From positions 1 through 64,000 of IMG/VR virus record IMGVR_UViG_3300013004_000043: a DNA stretch of 64,000 nucleotides; one strand, written 5' to 3'. Position 1 is the stretch's first letter; every line of letters begins with the position of its first letter. The notes below the pieces were generated by a model that made no database searches, was not told the origin of the DNA, and worked only from the letters and a program-made list of their open reading frames with translations. The translations under genes were made by a program, and so were the position numbers. Below are positions 1 through 5,999 of the stretch, piece by piece. Source of the stretch: a virus.

Positions 1-156
1 GGTTTCTTGCCGCCAATCTTTAGGATCCTCACTAGGTGGCTCACTTGAGTGATTACCTATCTGTGCAGAGATCACGTAGATACCACCCAAATCTCTAGAT
101 TTGATATTACGCACCCAGAAGCCGCCTGTAGTTCTGTCTTCAAATTCAAGCTTCAT
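1..156 (-). CDS. Unrecognised protein, 3' end beyond window
   Basis: An open frame starts at an ATG (positions 156-154) behind an AAGG-type ribosome site and runs without a stop off the left edge, giving 52 visible residues. The start MKLEFEDRTTGGFWVRN has the Trp- and Arg-rich look of the mosaic proteins found elsewhere in this window, but no module can be assigned with certainty. It is the last gene seen in the transcription direction and follows the mosaic gene at 188-1120 after 31 nt. Confidence 0.55.
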   Translation of the reverse strand, partial: MKLEFEDRTTGGFWVRNIKSRDLGGIYVISAQIGNHSSEPPSEDPKDWRQET

Positions 157-187
157 TTTGCACCTTGCTTTCATTTACAATTGAAAC

Positions 188-1120
188 TTATAGCCCACAA
201 TACATCAGATCTTCGCCGTCTAAAGAACCATTTGACGGCATTCCAGCCCATTGGACTCCACCTTGCCAAGCTAGCCACAGCAGTTCAACATTGCTATCGA
301 AGTACCTGTACTCGTTGCGAGCAAAGTAGGCTTTGTTCCAACCGTACCGCTTGCCGATATCAGCTTCGAACGCTTCCTGCATTGCATTGGCCGAACTATC
401 TAGGATCTTTGGAGCGTTGGACTTATCTGGAGTTTTCAACTGTGCGTTTGTCAGATCAATATGTTCTAAGTTTGTTAGATCACAGTACGTCATGAACTTT
501 CCGCAGTTGGTACGAAATTCGTACGGTCGCTTTCTCTCAGGCGAAACCGAAGCTATGTAACCTCTAACTCCGTCCCACCTATGCCCAGGTTTGATAAACC
601 TTACTTTATCGCCGACTTGAACGGCTTCCTCGACCCAGACGCCCTGGATTTCGCTCGGGAACGCTTCGTCGCGAACAGGTTTCTGCCTTTCAGCCACACA
701 AGGACTCCCAGTGGCACCGCTCGAACTATTCGGAATCTCCGGAGAGTTGGCGGTTTCAATCCGGCACTCTTCCCAATACCCGCTATCCTCTCCGTCGAGT
801 ATCAAAAACCTGTATTCTCCTACGGCTACCTCGCTAAGCAGCCCTGTTCTCCAGTCCGATTCTTCCGATTCCCTGTATTCGCACTCGATCGGCCCGTTAC
901 TCAAATCAGCCTGTACTGGCTCGCGATATTGCCTCGGGACTGATCCCGGCTCAGTCGTTGCGAATTCTTTAAGAAGTGGCGGCTCAACGGGTCGGCATTG
1001 CCCCCTTCCAGCCCAAAACCAGTTGTCGTTGCCGCTCGGCGTGACCTTTATCAGGCTGTCGCATGGCTCAATCACTTTGCACTTGACCCAAACGTCATCG
1101 CCTACTTCAAAATTTTGCAT
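188..1120 (-). CDS. Mosaic module protein (310 aa)
   Basis: Function unknown. The protein is assembled from modules that recur in other genes of this window. An N-terminal stretch is followed by a module beginning YREPVQADLSNGPIECE and ending CRIE (about residues 65-125). Next comes a KOW-like module with DKVRFIKPGHRWDGVRG (about 170-220), and then a C-terminal module with KRYGWNKAYFARN and LLWLAWQGGVQWAG (about 250-295). The same modules occur at 14533-15516, 21916-23862 and 24397-25437 in different orders. No signal peptide or membrane segment is visible. The start is supported by AAAGGA 8 nt upstream. The modules could be small beta folds for binding, but that is a guess. Confidence 0.85.
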   Translation of the reverse strand: MQNFEVGDDVWVKCKVIEPCDSLIKVTPSGNDNWFWAGRGQCRPVEPPLLKEFATTEPGSVPRQYREPVQADLSNGPIECEYRESEESDWRTGLLSEVAVGEYRFLILDGEDSGYWEECRIETANSPEIPNSSSGATGSPCVAERQKPVRDEAFPSEIQGVWVEEAVQVGDKVRFIKPGHRWDGVRGYIASVSPERKRPYEFRTNCGKFMTYCDLTNLEHIDLTNAQLKTPDKSNAPKILDSSANAMQEAFEADIGKRYGWNKAYFARNEYRYFDSNVELLWLAWQGGVQWAGMPSNGSLDGEDLMYCGL

Positions 1121-1227
1121 TGCGCTATCCTTTAACTAATAGACAAAAGACTAAAAACGTAATTAAGCGTCAGTTCAAACGCTCAAAAACATGCCACACG
1201 CCCGGATTGATAACTACTGTTCCGAGA

Positions 1228-1298
1228 GGACCGAGATGGAATCGAACCATCGCCCAACACTTTAGAGGGGTGCTGCTCTACCACTGAGCTATCGGTCC
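1228..1298 (-). tRNA. tRNA, probable Arg (anticodon UCU), atypical anticodon loop
   Basis: Read on the minus strand, a perfect 7-bp acceptor stem (GGACCGA/TCGGTCC), a 4-bp D stem (GCTC/GAGC) with GG in the loop, and a 5-bp T stem (GATGG/CCATC) with loop TTCGATT are all present. The anticodon arm is odd: the 7-nt loop reads CCTCTAA, so the anticodon is UCU but position 33 is C rather than U, and the closing pair is C-A. An alternative fold has a 9-nt loop. Its 5' half is nearly repeated at 4442-4472. Confidence 0.8.
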
Positions 1299-1395
1299 TT
1301 GGGCGGGCTATCTGGAGTGATCGCGAAAGCTACTCCCCATTCTTACTGGTGCTACCCCGCTGGCTCACCAGATCAGTCAGGAGCTACCTGACAAC
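1299..1395 (-). other. String of three hairpins upstream of the tRNA
   Basis: Between the small gene at 1399 and the tRNA lie three consecutive stem-loops: GGAGT/ACTCC (1314-1318 with 1332-1336), CTGGTG/CACCAG (1346-1351 with 1366-1371) and TCAGG/CCTGA (1377-1381 with 1387-1391). On the minus strand each contains GTAGC. No reading frame fits here. It may be a tRNA leader with processing hairpins or a small structured RNA. The 1121-1227 stretch on the other side of the tRNA shows nothing recognisable. Confidence 0.35.
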
Positions 1396-1398
1396 TTG

Positions 1399-1752
1399 CT
1401 AAAGGTTAACACCAAAACGCTCTTTGTGGTAGAGGCTACGAGCAGTTTTTGAATCTTTTCCGTAGACTTCCGCATCAAGCAAAAACGATAGGCCTGAGAT
1501 CTCACCACCTGTCAACCACTCAAAGGCAACGTCACCGTTGTTTGTAATCAAAACTCTCGCCGGTGCATCGTGTTCTTGCCTCCAAGTGTCAATACGCTTT
1601 CGAACAAAATCAAGCAGCTCTTTAATTGGTGCCGGGCTACCTTCGCCATCCCAATTGTCTTCAAGGTTGTAAAACTTGAGTAGCTGCATGCAAATTGCAT
1701 CCCAAGCCTGTTCGCGTTGTATTTCGTTTTCAGTTTGTTCCTGTTTGTTCAT
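1399..1752 (-). CDS. Small protein with LEDNWDGEGSPAP motif (117 aa)
   Basis: No function can be assigned. The core has a pattern I associate with short uncharacterised bacterial proteins: an aromatic residue, then LEDNWDGEGSPAP (about residues 31-43), a helix, and a strand pair around VLITNNGDVAFEW (about 66-78). Such proteins sometimes sit in toxin-antitoxin-like pairs. Its start overlaps the end of the 79-residue gene at 1730-1969 by 23 nt, so the two are probably translated together. AAAGAAC precedes the ATG. Confidence 0.75.
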   Translation of the reverse strand: MNKQEQTENEIQREQAWDAICMQLLKFYNLEDNWDGEGSPAPIKELLDFVRKRIDTWRQEHDAPARVLITNNGDVAFEWLTGGEISGLSFLLDAEVYGKDSKTARSLYHKERFGVNL

Positions 1753-1969
1753 TTTGTTCTTTCATAGTTCTTATTTTATCTTTCAAGTCCTGTGCCCACC
1801 GAATGCAGGCTACTGCAATTTCACAAGCTGTGTTCAGCTTATCAACGCTTGATCCGTTTTCAATTTGACTTCGTAGCCTGGTTACATCGTCGTCTTGCCC
1901 AATCTTTCCATCGAGTGCAACGCTTACAGCATCCAGTATACGGTGATCCCAGTCAGTTGCTACCGTCAT
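1730..1969 (-). CDS. Unrecognised small protein (79 aa)
   Basis: A short, mostly helical, charged protein without recognisable motif. The stop of the upstream epimerase (ACC TAA) directly precedes the ATG and the 3' end overlaps the next gene by 23 nt. Its assignment rests on this operon packing and on the absence of a better frame. Confidence 0.65.
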   Translation of the reverse strand: MTVATDWDHRILDAVSVALDGKIGQDDDVTRLRSQIENGSSVDKLNTACEIAVACIRWAQDLKDKIRTMKEQNEQTGTN

Positions 1970-2869
1970 TTAGGTTTCTCTTTCTGTGTTTACCTGATCG
2001 CAGAAGTCAGCTACATACTTTTCAAGAGAGACGGTTGGCCACCAACCCAACTTAACTGTAGCCGAATGGTCGGTACAAAGTGTAGTGCGGGCCTCTCCTA
2101 ACCTGGAAGAAATGTATTCGATTTTTGAACCTTCAAACATTTTAGCCAGCTCATTAATCGAGTAGTTTGTGCCTACGCCTACGTTGTAAATACAGGCACC
2201 CGGTTCTTGTACTTGAGATATCTTGTCGAGAGCCCATGCGACATCGCCCACATGAATAAAGTCTCGACGTTGCTCTCCGTCGCCCGTGATAGTCAACGGC
2301 AAATTGGCTTTGTATAGCCTTTCAAAAATACCAACAACGGTTGCGTCTGACCCGGCAGTAACATGCCCAGGCCCGTAAACGTTAAAGAAACGAGCAATGG
2401 CCGTCTGCACGCCGTGACAATGCGTATACATCTGACACATTTCTTCGCCTAAGTGTTTTGAGAATGCATACGGGTTTGCCATGGCCCCACCGTAGTAAGA
2501 CGAAGACCCGGCATACACAAGCCGGTTGTTGTGGTTTTTACAGAAGATCTCGAGAACATTGGCTGTACCAGTTATGTTGTCTTTGTAGCTTTTCAAAGGG
2601 TCGTCAAAGCTAGGATTAACCCTGGATTGTGCTGCCAGATGAAAAACAATTGAGTCAGTTGGAAAATTAGCTTGGCTGGATATAGCTTTTAAATTAGCGA
2701 CGTCTGAAATATCGCAGCGTGCAAATCTCAAGTTTTCCGTCACGCGGTGTTTGTACATATCTTTGTCAACGACCAGTACTTCATAACCTTCGTTGAGTAA
2801 CCGCGAAGTAAGGTGCCCTCCGATAAACCCAGAACCACCAGTTACCACTACCGTCTGTTTATTACTCAC
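1970..2869 (-). CDS. NAD-dependent epimerase/dehydratase (299 aa)
   Basis: Extended short-chain dehydrogenase of the UDP-glucose 4-epimerase/nucleotide-sugar dehydratase type, expected to act on a nucleotide-activated sugar with bound NAD. The Rossmann glycine motif GGSGFIG is at residues 11-17, the acidic strand end VVDKD near 33-37, the SSSYYGG segment near 122-128 and the catalytic YAFSK (Tyr134, Lys138) follow in the family order. Length is normal for a compact member. The start is a GTG with AAGGAG 8 nt upstream and lies inside the end of a 54-residue gene. It could supply a sugar donor for the phage glycosyltransferases at 34-36 kb and 45 kb. The exact substrate cannot be read from sequence. 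Confidence 0.92.
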   Translation of the reverse strand: MSNKQTVVVTGGSGFIGGHLTSRLLNEGYEVLVVDKDMYKHRVTENLRFARCDISDVANLKAISSQANFPTDSIVFHLAAQSRVNPSFDDPLKSYKDNITGTANVLEIFCKNHNNRLVYAGSSSYYGGAMANPYAFSKHLGEEMCQMYTHCHGVQTAIARFFNVYGPGHVTAGSDATVVGIFERLYKANLPLTITGDGEQRRDFIHVGDVAWALDKISQVQEPGACIYNVGVGTNYSINELAKMFEGSKIEYISSRLGEARTTLCTDHSATVKLGWWPTVSLEKYVADFCDQVNTERET

Positions 2870-3026
2870 TTTTAAGCTCCTTAAAAGGTTCTAAAGCCGC
2901 TTTGACATCAAGTTGGTTTACATTTAGCTTGGTTTCTAAATGTCTGTACACAGCGTACCTAAGCACAATCAACGAAGCGATAAAAACCAAAAAACGTAAA
3001 CATTCTAGCAGTAGCTTACTTTTCAT
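2862..3026 (-). CDS. Small single-span membrane protein (54 aa)
   Basis: A frame of 54 codons fills the gap between two genes. It encodes MKSKLLLECLRFLVFIASLI and onward: a basic start, one hydrophobic segment (about residues 5-24) and a soluble charged tail ending ELKSE. GGGAAAGG lies upstream of its ATG, its start overlaps the preceding gene by 11 nt and its stop overlaps the GTG start of the epimerase by 8 nt. These couplings are the main support. Function is unknown. Confidence 0.6.
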   Translation of the reverse strand: MKSKLLLECLRFLVFIASLIVLRYAVYRHLETKLNVNQLDVKAALEPFKELKSE

Positions 3027-3264
3027 CGCTGAAAGCCTTTCCCTTAACGATTTCGTCGATAGCTCCCTGGATATCCAAGATAAGCCGTTTTGCTCCGGCT
3101 AGCGTAATGAAAATGTCTTCGTAGTTATCCGGATTTTCCGGATGGTCTGGATCTACAATTTCAGCTTTAGACCAACTTAAGCCGATGGCTTTGATCGTTT
3201 TTTCTTCGCCTGGTTTACGTAGCAGGCACATACCGACATTAATTCCGCCTAAAACGTCTGCCAC
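3016..3264 (-). CDS. Unrecognised small protein (82 aa)
   Basis: A soluble 82-residue protein with no motif I recognise; the middle is rich in Pro, Asp and Glu (DPDHPENPDNYED, about residues 38-50). The start is a GTG with AAGGTG upstream. The 3' end overlaps the 54-residue membrane protein gene by 11 nt, so they probably form an operon with the epimerase. Confidence 0.7.
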   Translation of the reverse strand: MADVLGGINVGMCLLRKPGEEKTIKAIGLSWSKAEIVDPDHPENPDNYEDIFITLAGAKRLILDIQGAIDEIVKGKAFSDEK

Positions 3265-3340
3265 ATCAACACCTTTCGTAAAAACAAAGATTTTCCTGTT
3301 TTAGAAAACTTTTTAAATTGAGAAAACTATTAATGAAGAA

Positions 3341-3658
3341 TCAAACCACTTCGATCTCTGGGTGGGTTTCCAAGATGATGCAAGGAACGTGAATTTCTGC
3401 GTTATTCTCGACGTCAACTGCCTTAAGGTGGTAAGTATCTTCTTGTTTTGTTCCGCCAAGATAAACACCCTCCACCGCCCAAACTCTAAACCCTCCCGCC
3501 GTCGCGTAGTGTGGCATCCGCAACACATCGCCAGTCTTAAACGATCTGTCGGGTCGCTTATACAAACCAAGGTCGCACAATAAGCCTCCGACACTAGTAC
3601 ACTTTCCATCTTCGAGCTCTGCCATTTTCAACAACCAATCTTTACTTGGACCATTCAT
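3341..3658 (-). CDS. Unrecognised protein (105 aa)
   Basis: I place the start at the ATG of MNGPSKDWLLKMAE because GGAGG lies 8 nt upstream. The longer frame would run into the tRNA-like element at 3704-3835. The protein has a helical start followed by a strand-rich part with RMPHYATAGGFRVWAVEGVYLGG, suggesting a small beta domain. It resembles no family I can name. About 75 nt without features separate it from the next gene. Confidence 0.7.
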   Translation of the reverse strand: MNGPSKDWLLKMAELEDGKCTSVGGLLCDLGLYKRPDRSFKTGDVLRMPHYATAGGFRVWAVEGVYLGGTKQEDTYHLKAVDVENNAEIHVPCIILETHPEIEVV

Positions 3659-3670
3659 CTTTTCGCCTCC

Positions 3671-3703
3671 AAAAATACGCCTTGCCGAAATGGCGTGGCA
3701 AAA
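3671..3703 (-). repeat. Conserved tRNA trailer, copy 1
   Basis: The 33 nt directly after the tRNA-like element at 3704-3835 read, on the minus strand, TTTTGCC..CCATTTCGG..GGCGT followed by TTTTT. The same layout occurs after the tRNA at 4685-4756 (positions 4652-4684). In this copy ACGCC pairs with GGCGT ahead of the T run, which looks like a weak intrinsic terminator or processing signal. Confidence 0.45.
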
Positions 3704-3835
3704 GGACTGCGACGGAATCGAGCCGTCTTTACTCGCTGCGAGTGTCAACGCAACACACACTAGCAAGTCTTTTAGCGTCGTTGTGCTGTCACCGTTGCAA
3801 CGGATCAAGCACGCTAGCCAACCTGGCTACAGTCC
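3704..3835 (-). tRNA. tRNA-like element with enlarged body (132 nt)
   Basis: The minus strand shows a 7-bp acceptor stem (GGACTGT with GCAGTCC, last pair G-U), a T arm of 5 bp (GACGG/CCGTC) with loop CTCGATT, and a D-like arm containing GG. The rest is too long for a standard tRNA: between D and T arms lie a stem GTGCT/AGCAC closing a 20-nt loop that itself contains CCGT-TGCA-ACGG, then stems AGTGT/ACACT and ACTCG/CGAGT. No 7-nt anticodon loop can be placed with confidence. It may be a tRNA with insertions, a decayed tRNA or a tRNA-like RNA. Confidence 0.45.
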
Positions 3836-3839
3836 AAAA

Positions 3840-3861
3840 GATCGGGCAGGGTTTTAATTTG
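3840..3861 (-). other. Fragment resembling a tRNA 3' end
   Basis: The 22 nt match the T arm and 3' acceptor strand of the tRNA-Gln at 5125-5193 at most positions (GATCGGGCAGGG is identical), but no partner 5' strand is found nearby. The T stem is broken. It is best read as a remnant of a duplicated tRNA gene. Nothing else is visible in 3862-3913. Confidence 0.35.
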
Positions 3862-3913
3862 CTTGGCCGCAGATCACGCTCGGCCCGAAGTGGGTTGGCA
3901 CTGCGTCTGCTGT

Positions 3914-4267
3914 TTACCGAACGTGTTCAACAGGTTCATCAGGCATTGACGGATTCCATGTCCGCTTCTTGTTCTTGACCATTTTCGCTTGTGCCGCTTC
4001 CACCAACTGCGTTGGCTTTACGCCAGCCCGTCGCGATGCGTCCAGCAACAAAAGGAAACAATCGGCCAACTCTTCACAAAGATCAGGCGTTCCGACGGCC
4101 TCCTGGCATTCGCGTGCTTCCTTCTCCAGATGCTTTAATGCACCCAAAGGACCTCGTTCTAAATCGCTACCAAATGTGTCCTGCGACCATTTGGCTTGAT
4201 CTTCCACCAAGTCGCTGAACTTGTCTGCAAAATCAATCATCGAATAAAAAAAACCAGATGTTGACAT
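3914..4267 (-). CDS. MazG-like dATP/dGTP diphosphohydrolase, DUF550 type (117 aa)
   Basis: All-alpha NTP pyrophosphohydrolase family protein, expected to cleave (d)NTP to (d)NMP and pyrophosphate. The DUF550 signature is visible: WSQDTFGSDLERGPLGALKHL (about residues 27-47), the metal-binding EKEARE (48-53), then EELADCFLLLLDASRRAG (65-82) and KMVKNKKRTW near the end, followed by DEPVEHVR. Phage members include MazZ, which works with PurZ in making diaminopurine DNA, but most DUF550 phage proteins occur without PurZ and none is visible here. I choose the ATG at 4267, behind AAAGG, over a TTG six nt earlier. The gene sits inside the tRNA array. Confidence 0.88.
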   Translation of the reverse strand: MSTSGFFYSMIDFADKFSDLVEDQAKWSQDTFGSDLERGPLGALKHLEKEARECQEAVGTPDLCEELADCFLLLLDASRRAGVKPTQLVEAAQAKMVKNKKRTWNPSMPDEPVEHVR

Positions 4268-4327
4268 ACTCAACCTTTGTTACGTGTAGTACGCTCGATT
4301 ACGCCTCCCCGAATTGGTTCAGCAAAA

Positions 4328-4394
4328 GGATCGCCACGATTCGAACGTGACTTGCTCGGTCAAGAGCCGTGCGAGTCCACCACACTGCCGATCC
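4328..4394 (-). tRNA. tRNA, probable Lys (anticodon CUU), short
   Basis: On the minus strand GGATCG pairs with CGATCC at the ends. The T arm is TCACG/CGTGG with the standard loop TTCGAAT. An anticodon arm CACGG-CTCTTGA-CCGAG gives four pairs and a loop with U33 and anticodon CUU. The D arm is reduced (AGT/ACT with a GG-containing loop). The gene is 67 nt long, short for a tRNA. Confidence 0.65.
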
Positions 4395-4441
4395 TAGTTC
4401 TGCCTACCCTTGCGATTCGCTTGCCTTGCGTATCACCTTGC

Positions 4442-4472
4442 GGGTGCTGCTCTACCATTAAGCTAACGGTCC
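4442..4472 (-). pseudogene. 5' half of a tRNA, 3' half missing
   Basis: Minus-strand GGACCGTTAGCTTAATGGTAGAGCAGCACC matches the 5' half of the tRNA at 1228-1298 at about 28 of 32 positions (acceptor strand, whole D arm, start of the anticodon arm). The sequence that follows, up to the tRNA-Lys, contains no T arm and no ACGGTCC strand. It looks like a truncated duplicate. Confidence 0.5.
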
Positions 4473-4480
4473 AAAAACCA

Positions 4481-4639
4481 CTAACGCTTACCAATCACCA
4501 ATTGCAATTCAAGCTCGGCTAGGAAGCACAGGCTTCGCTCGATTTCTTTTCGCAAGTTTGGGTCCATCTTTTGAGCATCTCGACTGAACAGCAATTGCTG
4601 ACGACCGACGATTTCATTCCTTACCTTTTCTAGCGACAT
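4481..4639 (-). CDS. Unrecognised small helical protein (52 aa)
   Basis: The start is the ATG of MSLEKVRNEIVGRQQLL behind AGAGG. A longer frame would extend through the tRNA-Gly at 4685-4756 and is rejected. The product is a charged, helical 52-residue protein without recognisable motif. It sits between two tRNA genes, in the same way as the MazG-like gene. Confidence 0.6.
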   Translation of the reverse strand: MSLEKVRNEIVGRQQLLFSRDAQKMDPNLRKEIERSLCFLAELELQLVIGKR

Positions 4640-4651
4640 AACAAAACCTCT

Positions 4652-4684
4652 AAAAAAACGCCGCCCCGAAATGGATTGGCAAAA
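4652..4684 (-). repeat. Conserved tRNA trailer, copy 2
   Basis: This is the second copy of the element at 3671-3703. Directly after the tRNA-Gly 3' end the minus strand reads TTTTTGCC..CCATTTCGGGG..GGCG and then a run of seven T. The shared CCATTTCGG core and T run suggest a common 3' processing or termination signal. Confidence 0.45.
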
Positions 4685-4756
4685 AGAGCGGGCAGGATTG
4701 GCTACCTGCAAATACTTGACATGGGAAGCATTATGCTCCGACCACGCCGCCGCTCT
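4685..4756 (-). tRNA. tRNA, probable Gly (anticodon UCC)
   Basis: The minus strand has a perfect 7-bp acceptor stem AGAGCGG/CCGCTCT and a 5-bp T stem GCAGG/CCTGC, but the T loop has 8 nt (TAGCCAAT) instead of 7. A loop CTTCCCA gives U33 and anticodon UCC; its stem is weak (TAATG/TGTCA with one mismatch and wobble pairs). Length is 72 nt. The amino acid assignment is tentative. Confidence 0.6.
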
Positions 4757-4836
4757 TGACTGGTAAGGTGTGTCCAGCTTGCGGAATTTCACCGCAACCT
4801 CTATCCGTTTGCTTTCGCAGGCGTTTGCATCCCTAA

Positions 4837-5008
4837 GGGTAGGACTGGAATCGAACCAGCTTTGACCTCGCCAGTCGTTTGCGAGTTGTACTGTCACTAT
4901 GACCGCTTGCGATGCCTCGCATTAAGTCGCCTCAGCTATCGGATTCGACCAAACCGACATACGCTTCAAAGGCTAAAATAGGCATGAATCCAAACATGCT
5001 TCCTACCC
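4837..5008 (-). tRNA. tRNA-like element with long insertion (172 nt)
   Basis: The ends form a perfect 7-bp acceptor stem GGGTAGG/CCTACCC, and the 3' part has a canonical T arm (GCTGG/CCAGT, loop TTCGATT). Near the 5' end a D-like arm GCATG/CATGC encloses a GG-containing loop, followed by a possible anticodon loop CTTTGAA (UUG). About 95 extra nt lie in between, including hairpins CTCGC/GCGAG and GTCA/TGAC and a second T-arm-like stem GTCGG/CCGAT. Two fused tRNA remnants, a tRNA with an intron-like insertion, or a chance pairing are all possible. The gap 4757-4836 shows nothing recognisable. Confidence 0.35.
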
Positions 5009-5124
5009 AAAGAGCAGGGTGTATACTGTGCCTCTCGCACTATGATGCTACCAAAGGACCGTTGCCGATCTCAACCAGCCACCCATCCCGCTTTCCGGTC
5101 TAGGCCACACTCTCCTGCTCAAAA

Positions 5125-5193
5125 GGATCGGGCAGGGCTTGAACCTGCATTTCGACGCACCAAAGGCGCGAGACTTACTTAGTCGACCGATCC
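5125..5193 (-). tRNA. tRNA, probable Gln (anticodon UUG)
   Basis: The minus strand shows a perfect 7-bp acceptor stem GGATCGG/CCGATCC, D stem GACT/AGTC with a short 5-nt loop lacking GG, and an anticodon arm CGCGC-CTTTGGT-GCGTC (four pairs, U33, anticodon UUG). The T arm is standard: GCAGG/CCTGC with loop TTCAAGC. It is 69 nt long. The stretch 5009-5124 holds nothing clear. Confidence 0.75.
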
Positions 5194-5330
5194 TCGCCGT
5201 CTCTCCGGCTGTCTCGTTGTTTAGGCTTCGTGATTTTCAGTTAACTCGGAGTTCATCACCCGAGAACGATCCGTACTCCACGGCCACTCACTGGTAGTCA
5301 CAACGTTTTCACCCGCTATGTAAATCAAAA

Positions 5331-5396
5331 TGACCGTGCGGGGTTCACACCCGCTACTCAAACGTGAAAAGGGTAATACTTGGTGGTATACGGTCC
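5331..5396 (-). tRNA. tRNA, possible Glu (anticodon UUC), short
   Basis: On the minus strand GACCGT pairs with ACGGTC, the D arm is ATAC/GTAT, and the T arm is GCGGG/CCCGC with a non-standard loop TGTGAAC. The anticodon loop TTTTCAC would give UUC, but its stem has two mismatches. At about 66 nt this is a small tRNA and may be decayed. The 5194-5330 stretch contains a hairpin CTCGG/CCGAG (about 5257-5276) but no gene. Confidence 0.45.
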
Positions 5397-5421
5397 TCGC
5401 AACTTAGGCAGTTGCCGCCGA

Positions 5422-5505
5422 AGGTTGAACAGGATTTGTACCTGCGAATCTGCGTTTGTCACGTTGTCTAATGCTAGCCTGTAGCTAGCTTCCGACTTTC
5501 AACCT
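5422..5505 (-). tRNA. tRNA-like element lacking a normal D arm (84 nt)
   Basis: Minus-strand ends AGGTTGA/TCAACCT form 7 bp and the T stem is GCAGG/CCTGT with loop TACAAAT. The strongest internal helix is GCTAG-CTACAGG-CTAGC, a perfect 5-bp stem with a 7-nt loop and U33. It begins only 9 nt after the acceptor strand, leaving no room for a D arm, and 27 nt follow before the T arm. If that loop were the anticodon it would read ACA, which is unusual. Confidence 0.4.
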
Positions 5506-5513
5506 TGTTTCGA

Positions 5514-5918
5514 CTAGCGATAGATAACTGTCGCATACCAACCATTTATACCTCGAGCAACGCCGATGTCAATAGCCTGCCGCTGCCCCCAGTAGCAACA
5601 CTTTGAAACAGCGTGGTTAGCTGACACGGTGGAAAAGCCGACGCCTTCGTAACTACCAGCTCCCATGCTACCACCAACATGACGGCAACGACCTTCAGAG
5701 GCCTGTCGCTGTGCCTTACGCTGCGCAATGCTTTCGGCCACCACAGTTTGTTGCCGGTGAACTGTCTCCTGTAACACAGGAACACCGTTGACCGCAACAA
5801 GCCTTTCGCCGGGAGCAAGCCTAAACTCGCTGGAAACAACCGGTCTATCCGAAGGACTGGACTGTGCAAAAGCATTCGAACAACAAACCAAAGCACAGAG
5901 CAAAAACAACTTACGCAT
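5514..5918 (-). CDS. Secreted cysteine-containing protein (134 aa)
   Basis: A Sec signal peptide is evident: MRKLFLLCALVCCSNAFAQ with probable cleavage after AFA (residue 18). The mature protein has a Gln/Arg-rich linker, then a compact domain from about residue 76 with CRHVGG, YEGVGFSTVS, CCYWGQR and a final NGWYATVIYR, so three cysteines. I recall similar CCYWG-containing secreted proteins from planctomycete genomes, but cannot verify this. AGGAG lies 6 nt before the ATG. A secreted phage protein of host type could act at the envelope. Function is unknown. Confidence 0.8.
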   Translation of the reverse strand: MRKLFLLCALVCCSNAFAQSSPSDRPVVSSEFRLAPGERLVAVNGVPVLQETVHRQQTVVAESIAQRKAQRQASEGRCRHVGGSMGAGSYEGVGFSTVSANHAVSKCCYWGQRQAIDIGVARGINGWYATVIYR

Positions 5919-5999
5919 AACTACTCCTACTCGCTATGCTTTCGTCCGTGAAAGCTATTTGAAATTGCCTAGCTACACTGCTAAGCTGCCGATCTTCCG

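Noticed and set aside
1228-1298. Reading this tRNA as an amber suppressor (anticodon CUA)
   Set aside because: Placing CUA requires a stem with two mismatches; the UCU reading gives four pairs, and TAG is used as a normal stop by several genes.
4640-4897. Extension of the 52-residue gene at 4481-4639 to a 138-residue frame
   Set aside because: The extension passes through the tRNA-Gly at 4685-4756; the internal ATG has a good ribosome site.
3646-5103. Several plus-strand open frames (for example 3646-3978, 4277-4522, 4912-5103)
   Set aside because: They run through the tRNA array or opposite real minus-strand genes, have no ribosome sites and unlikely composition.
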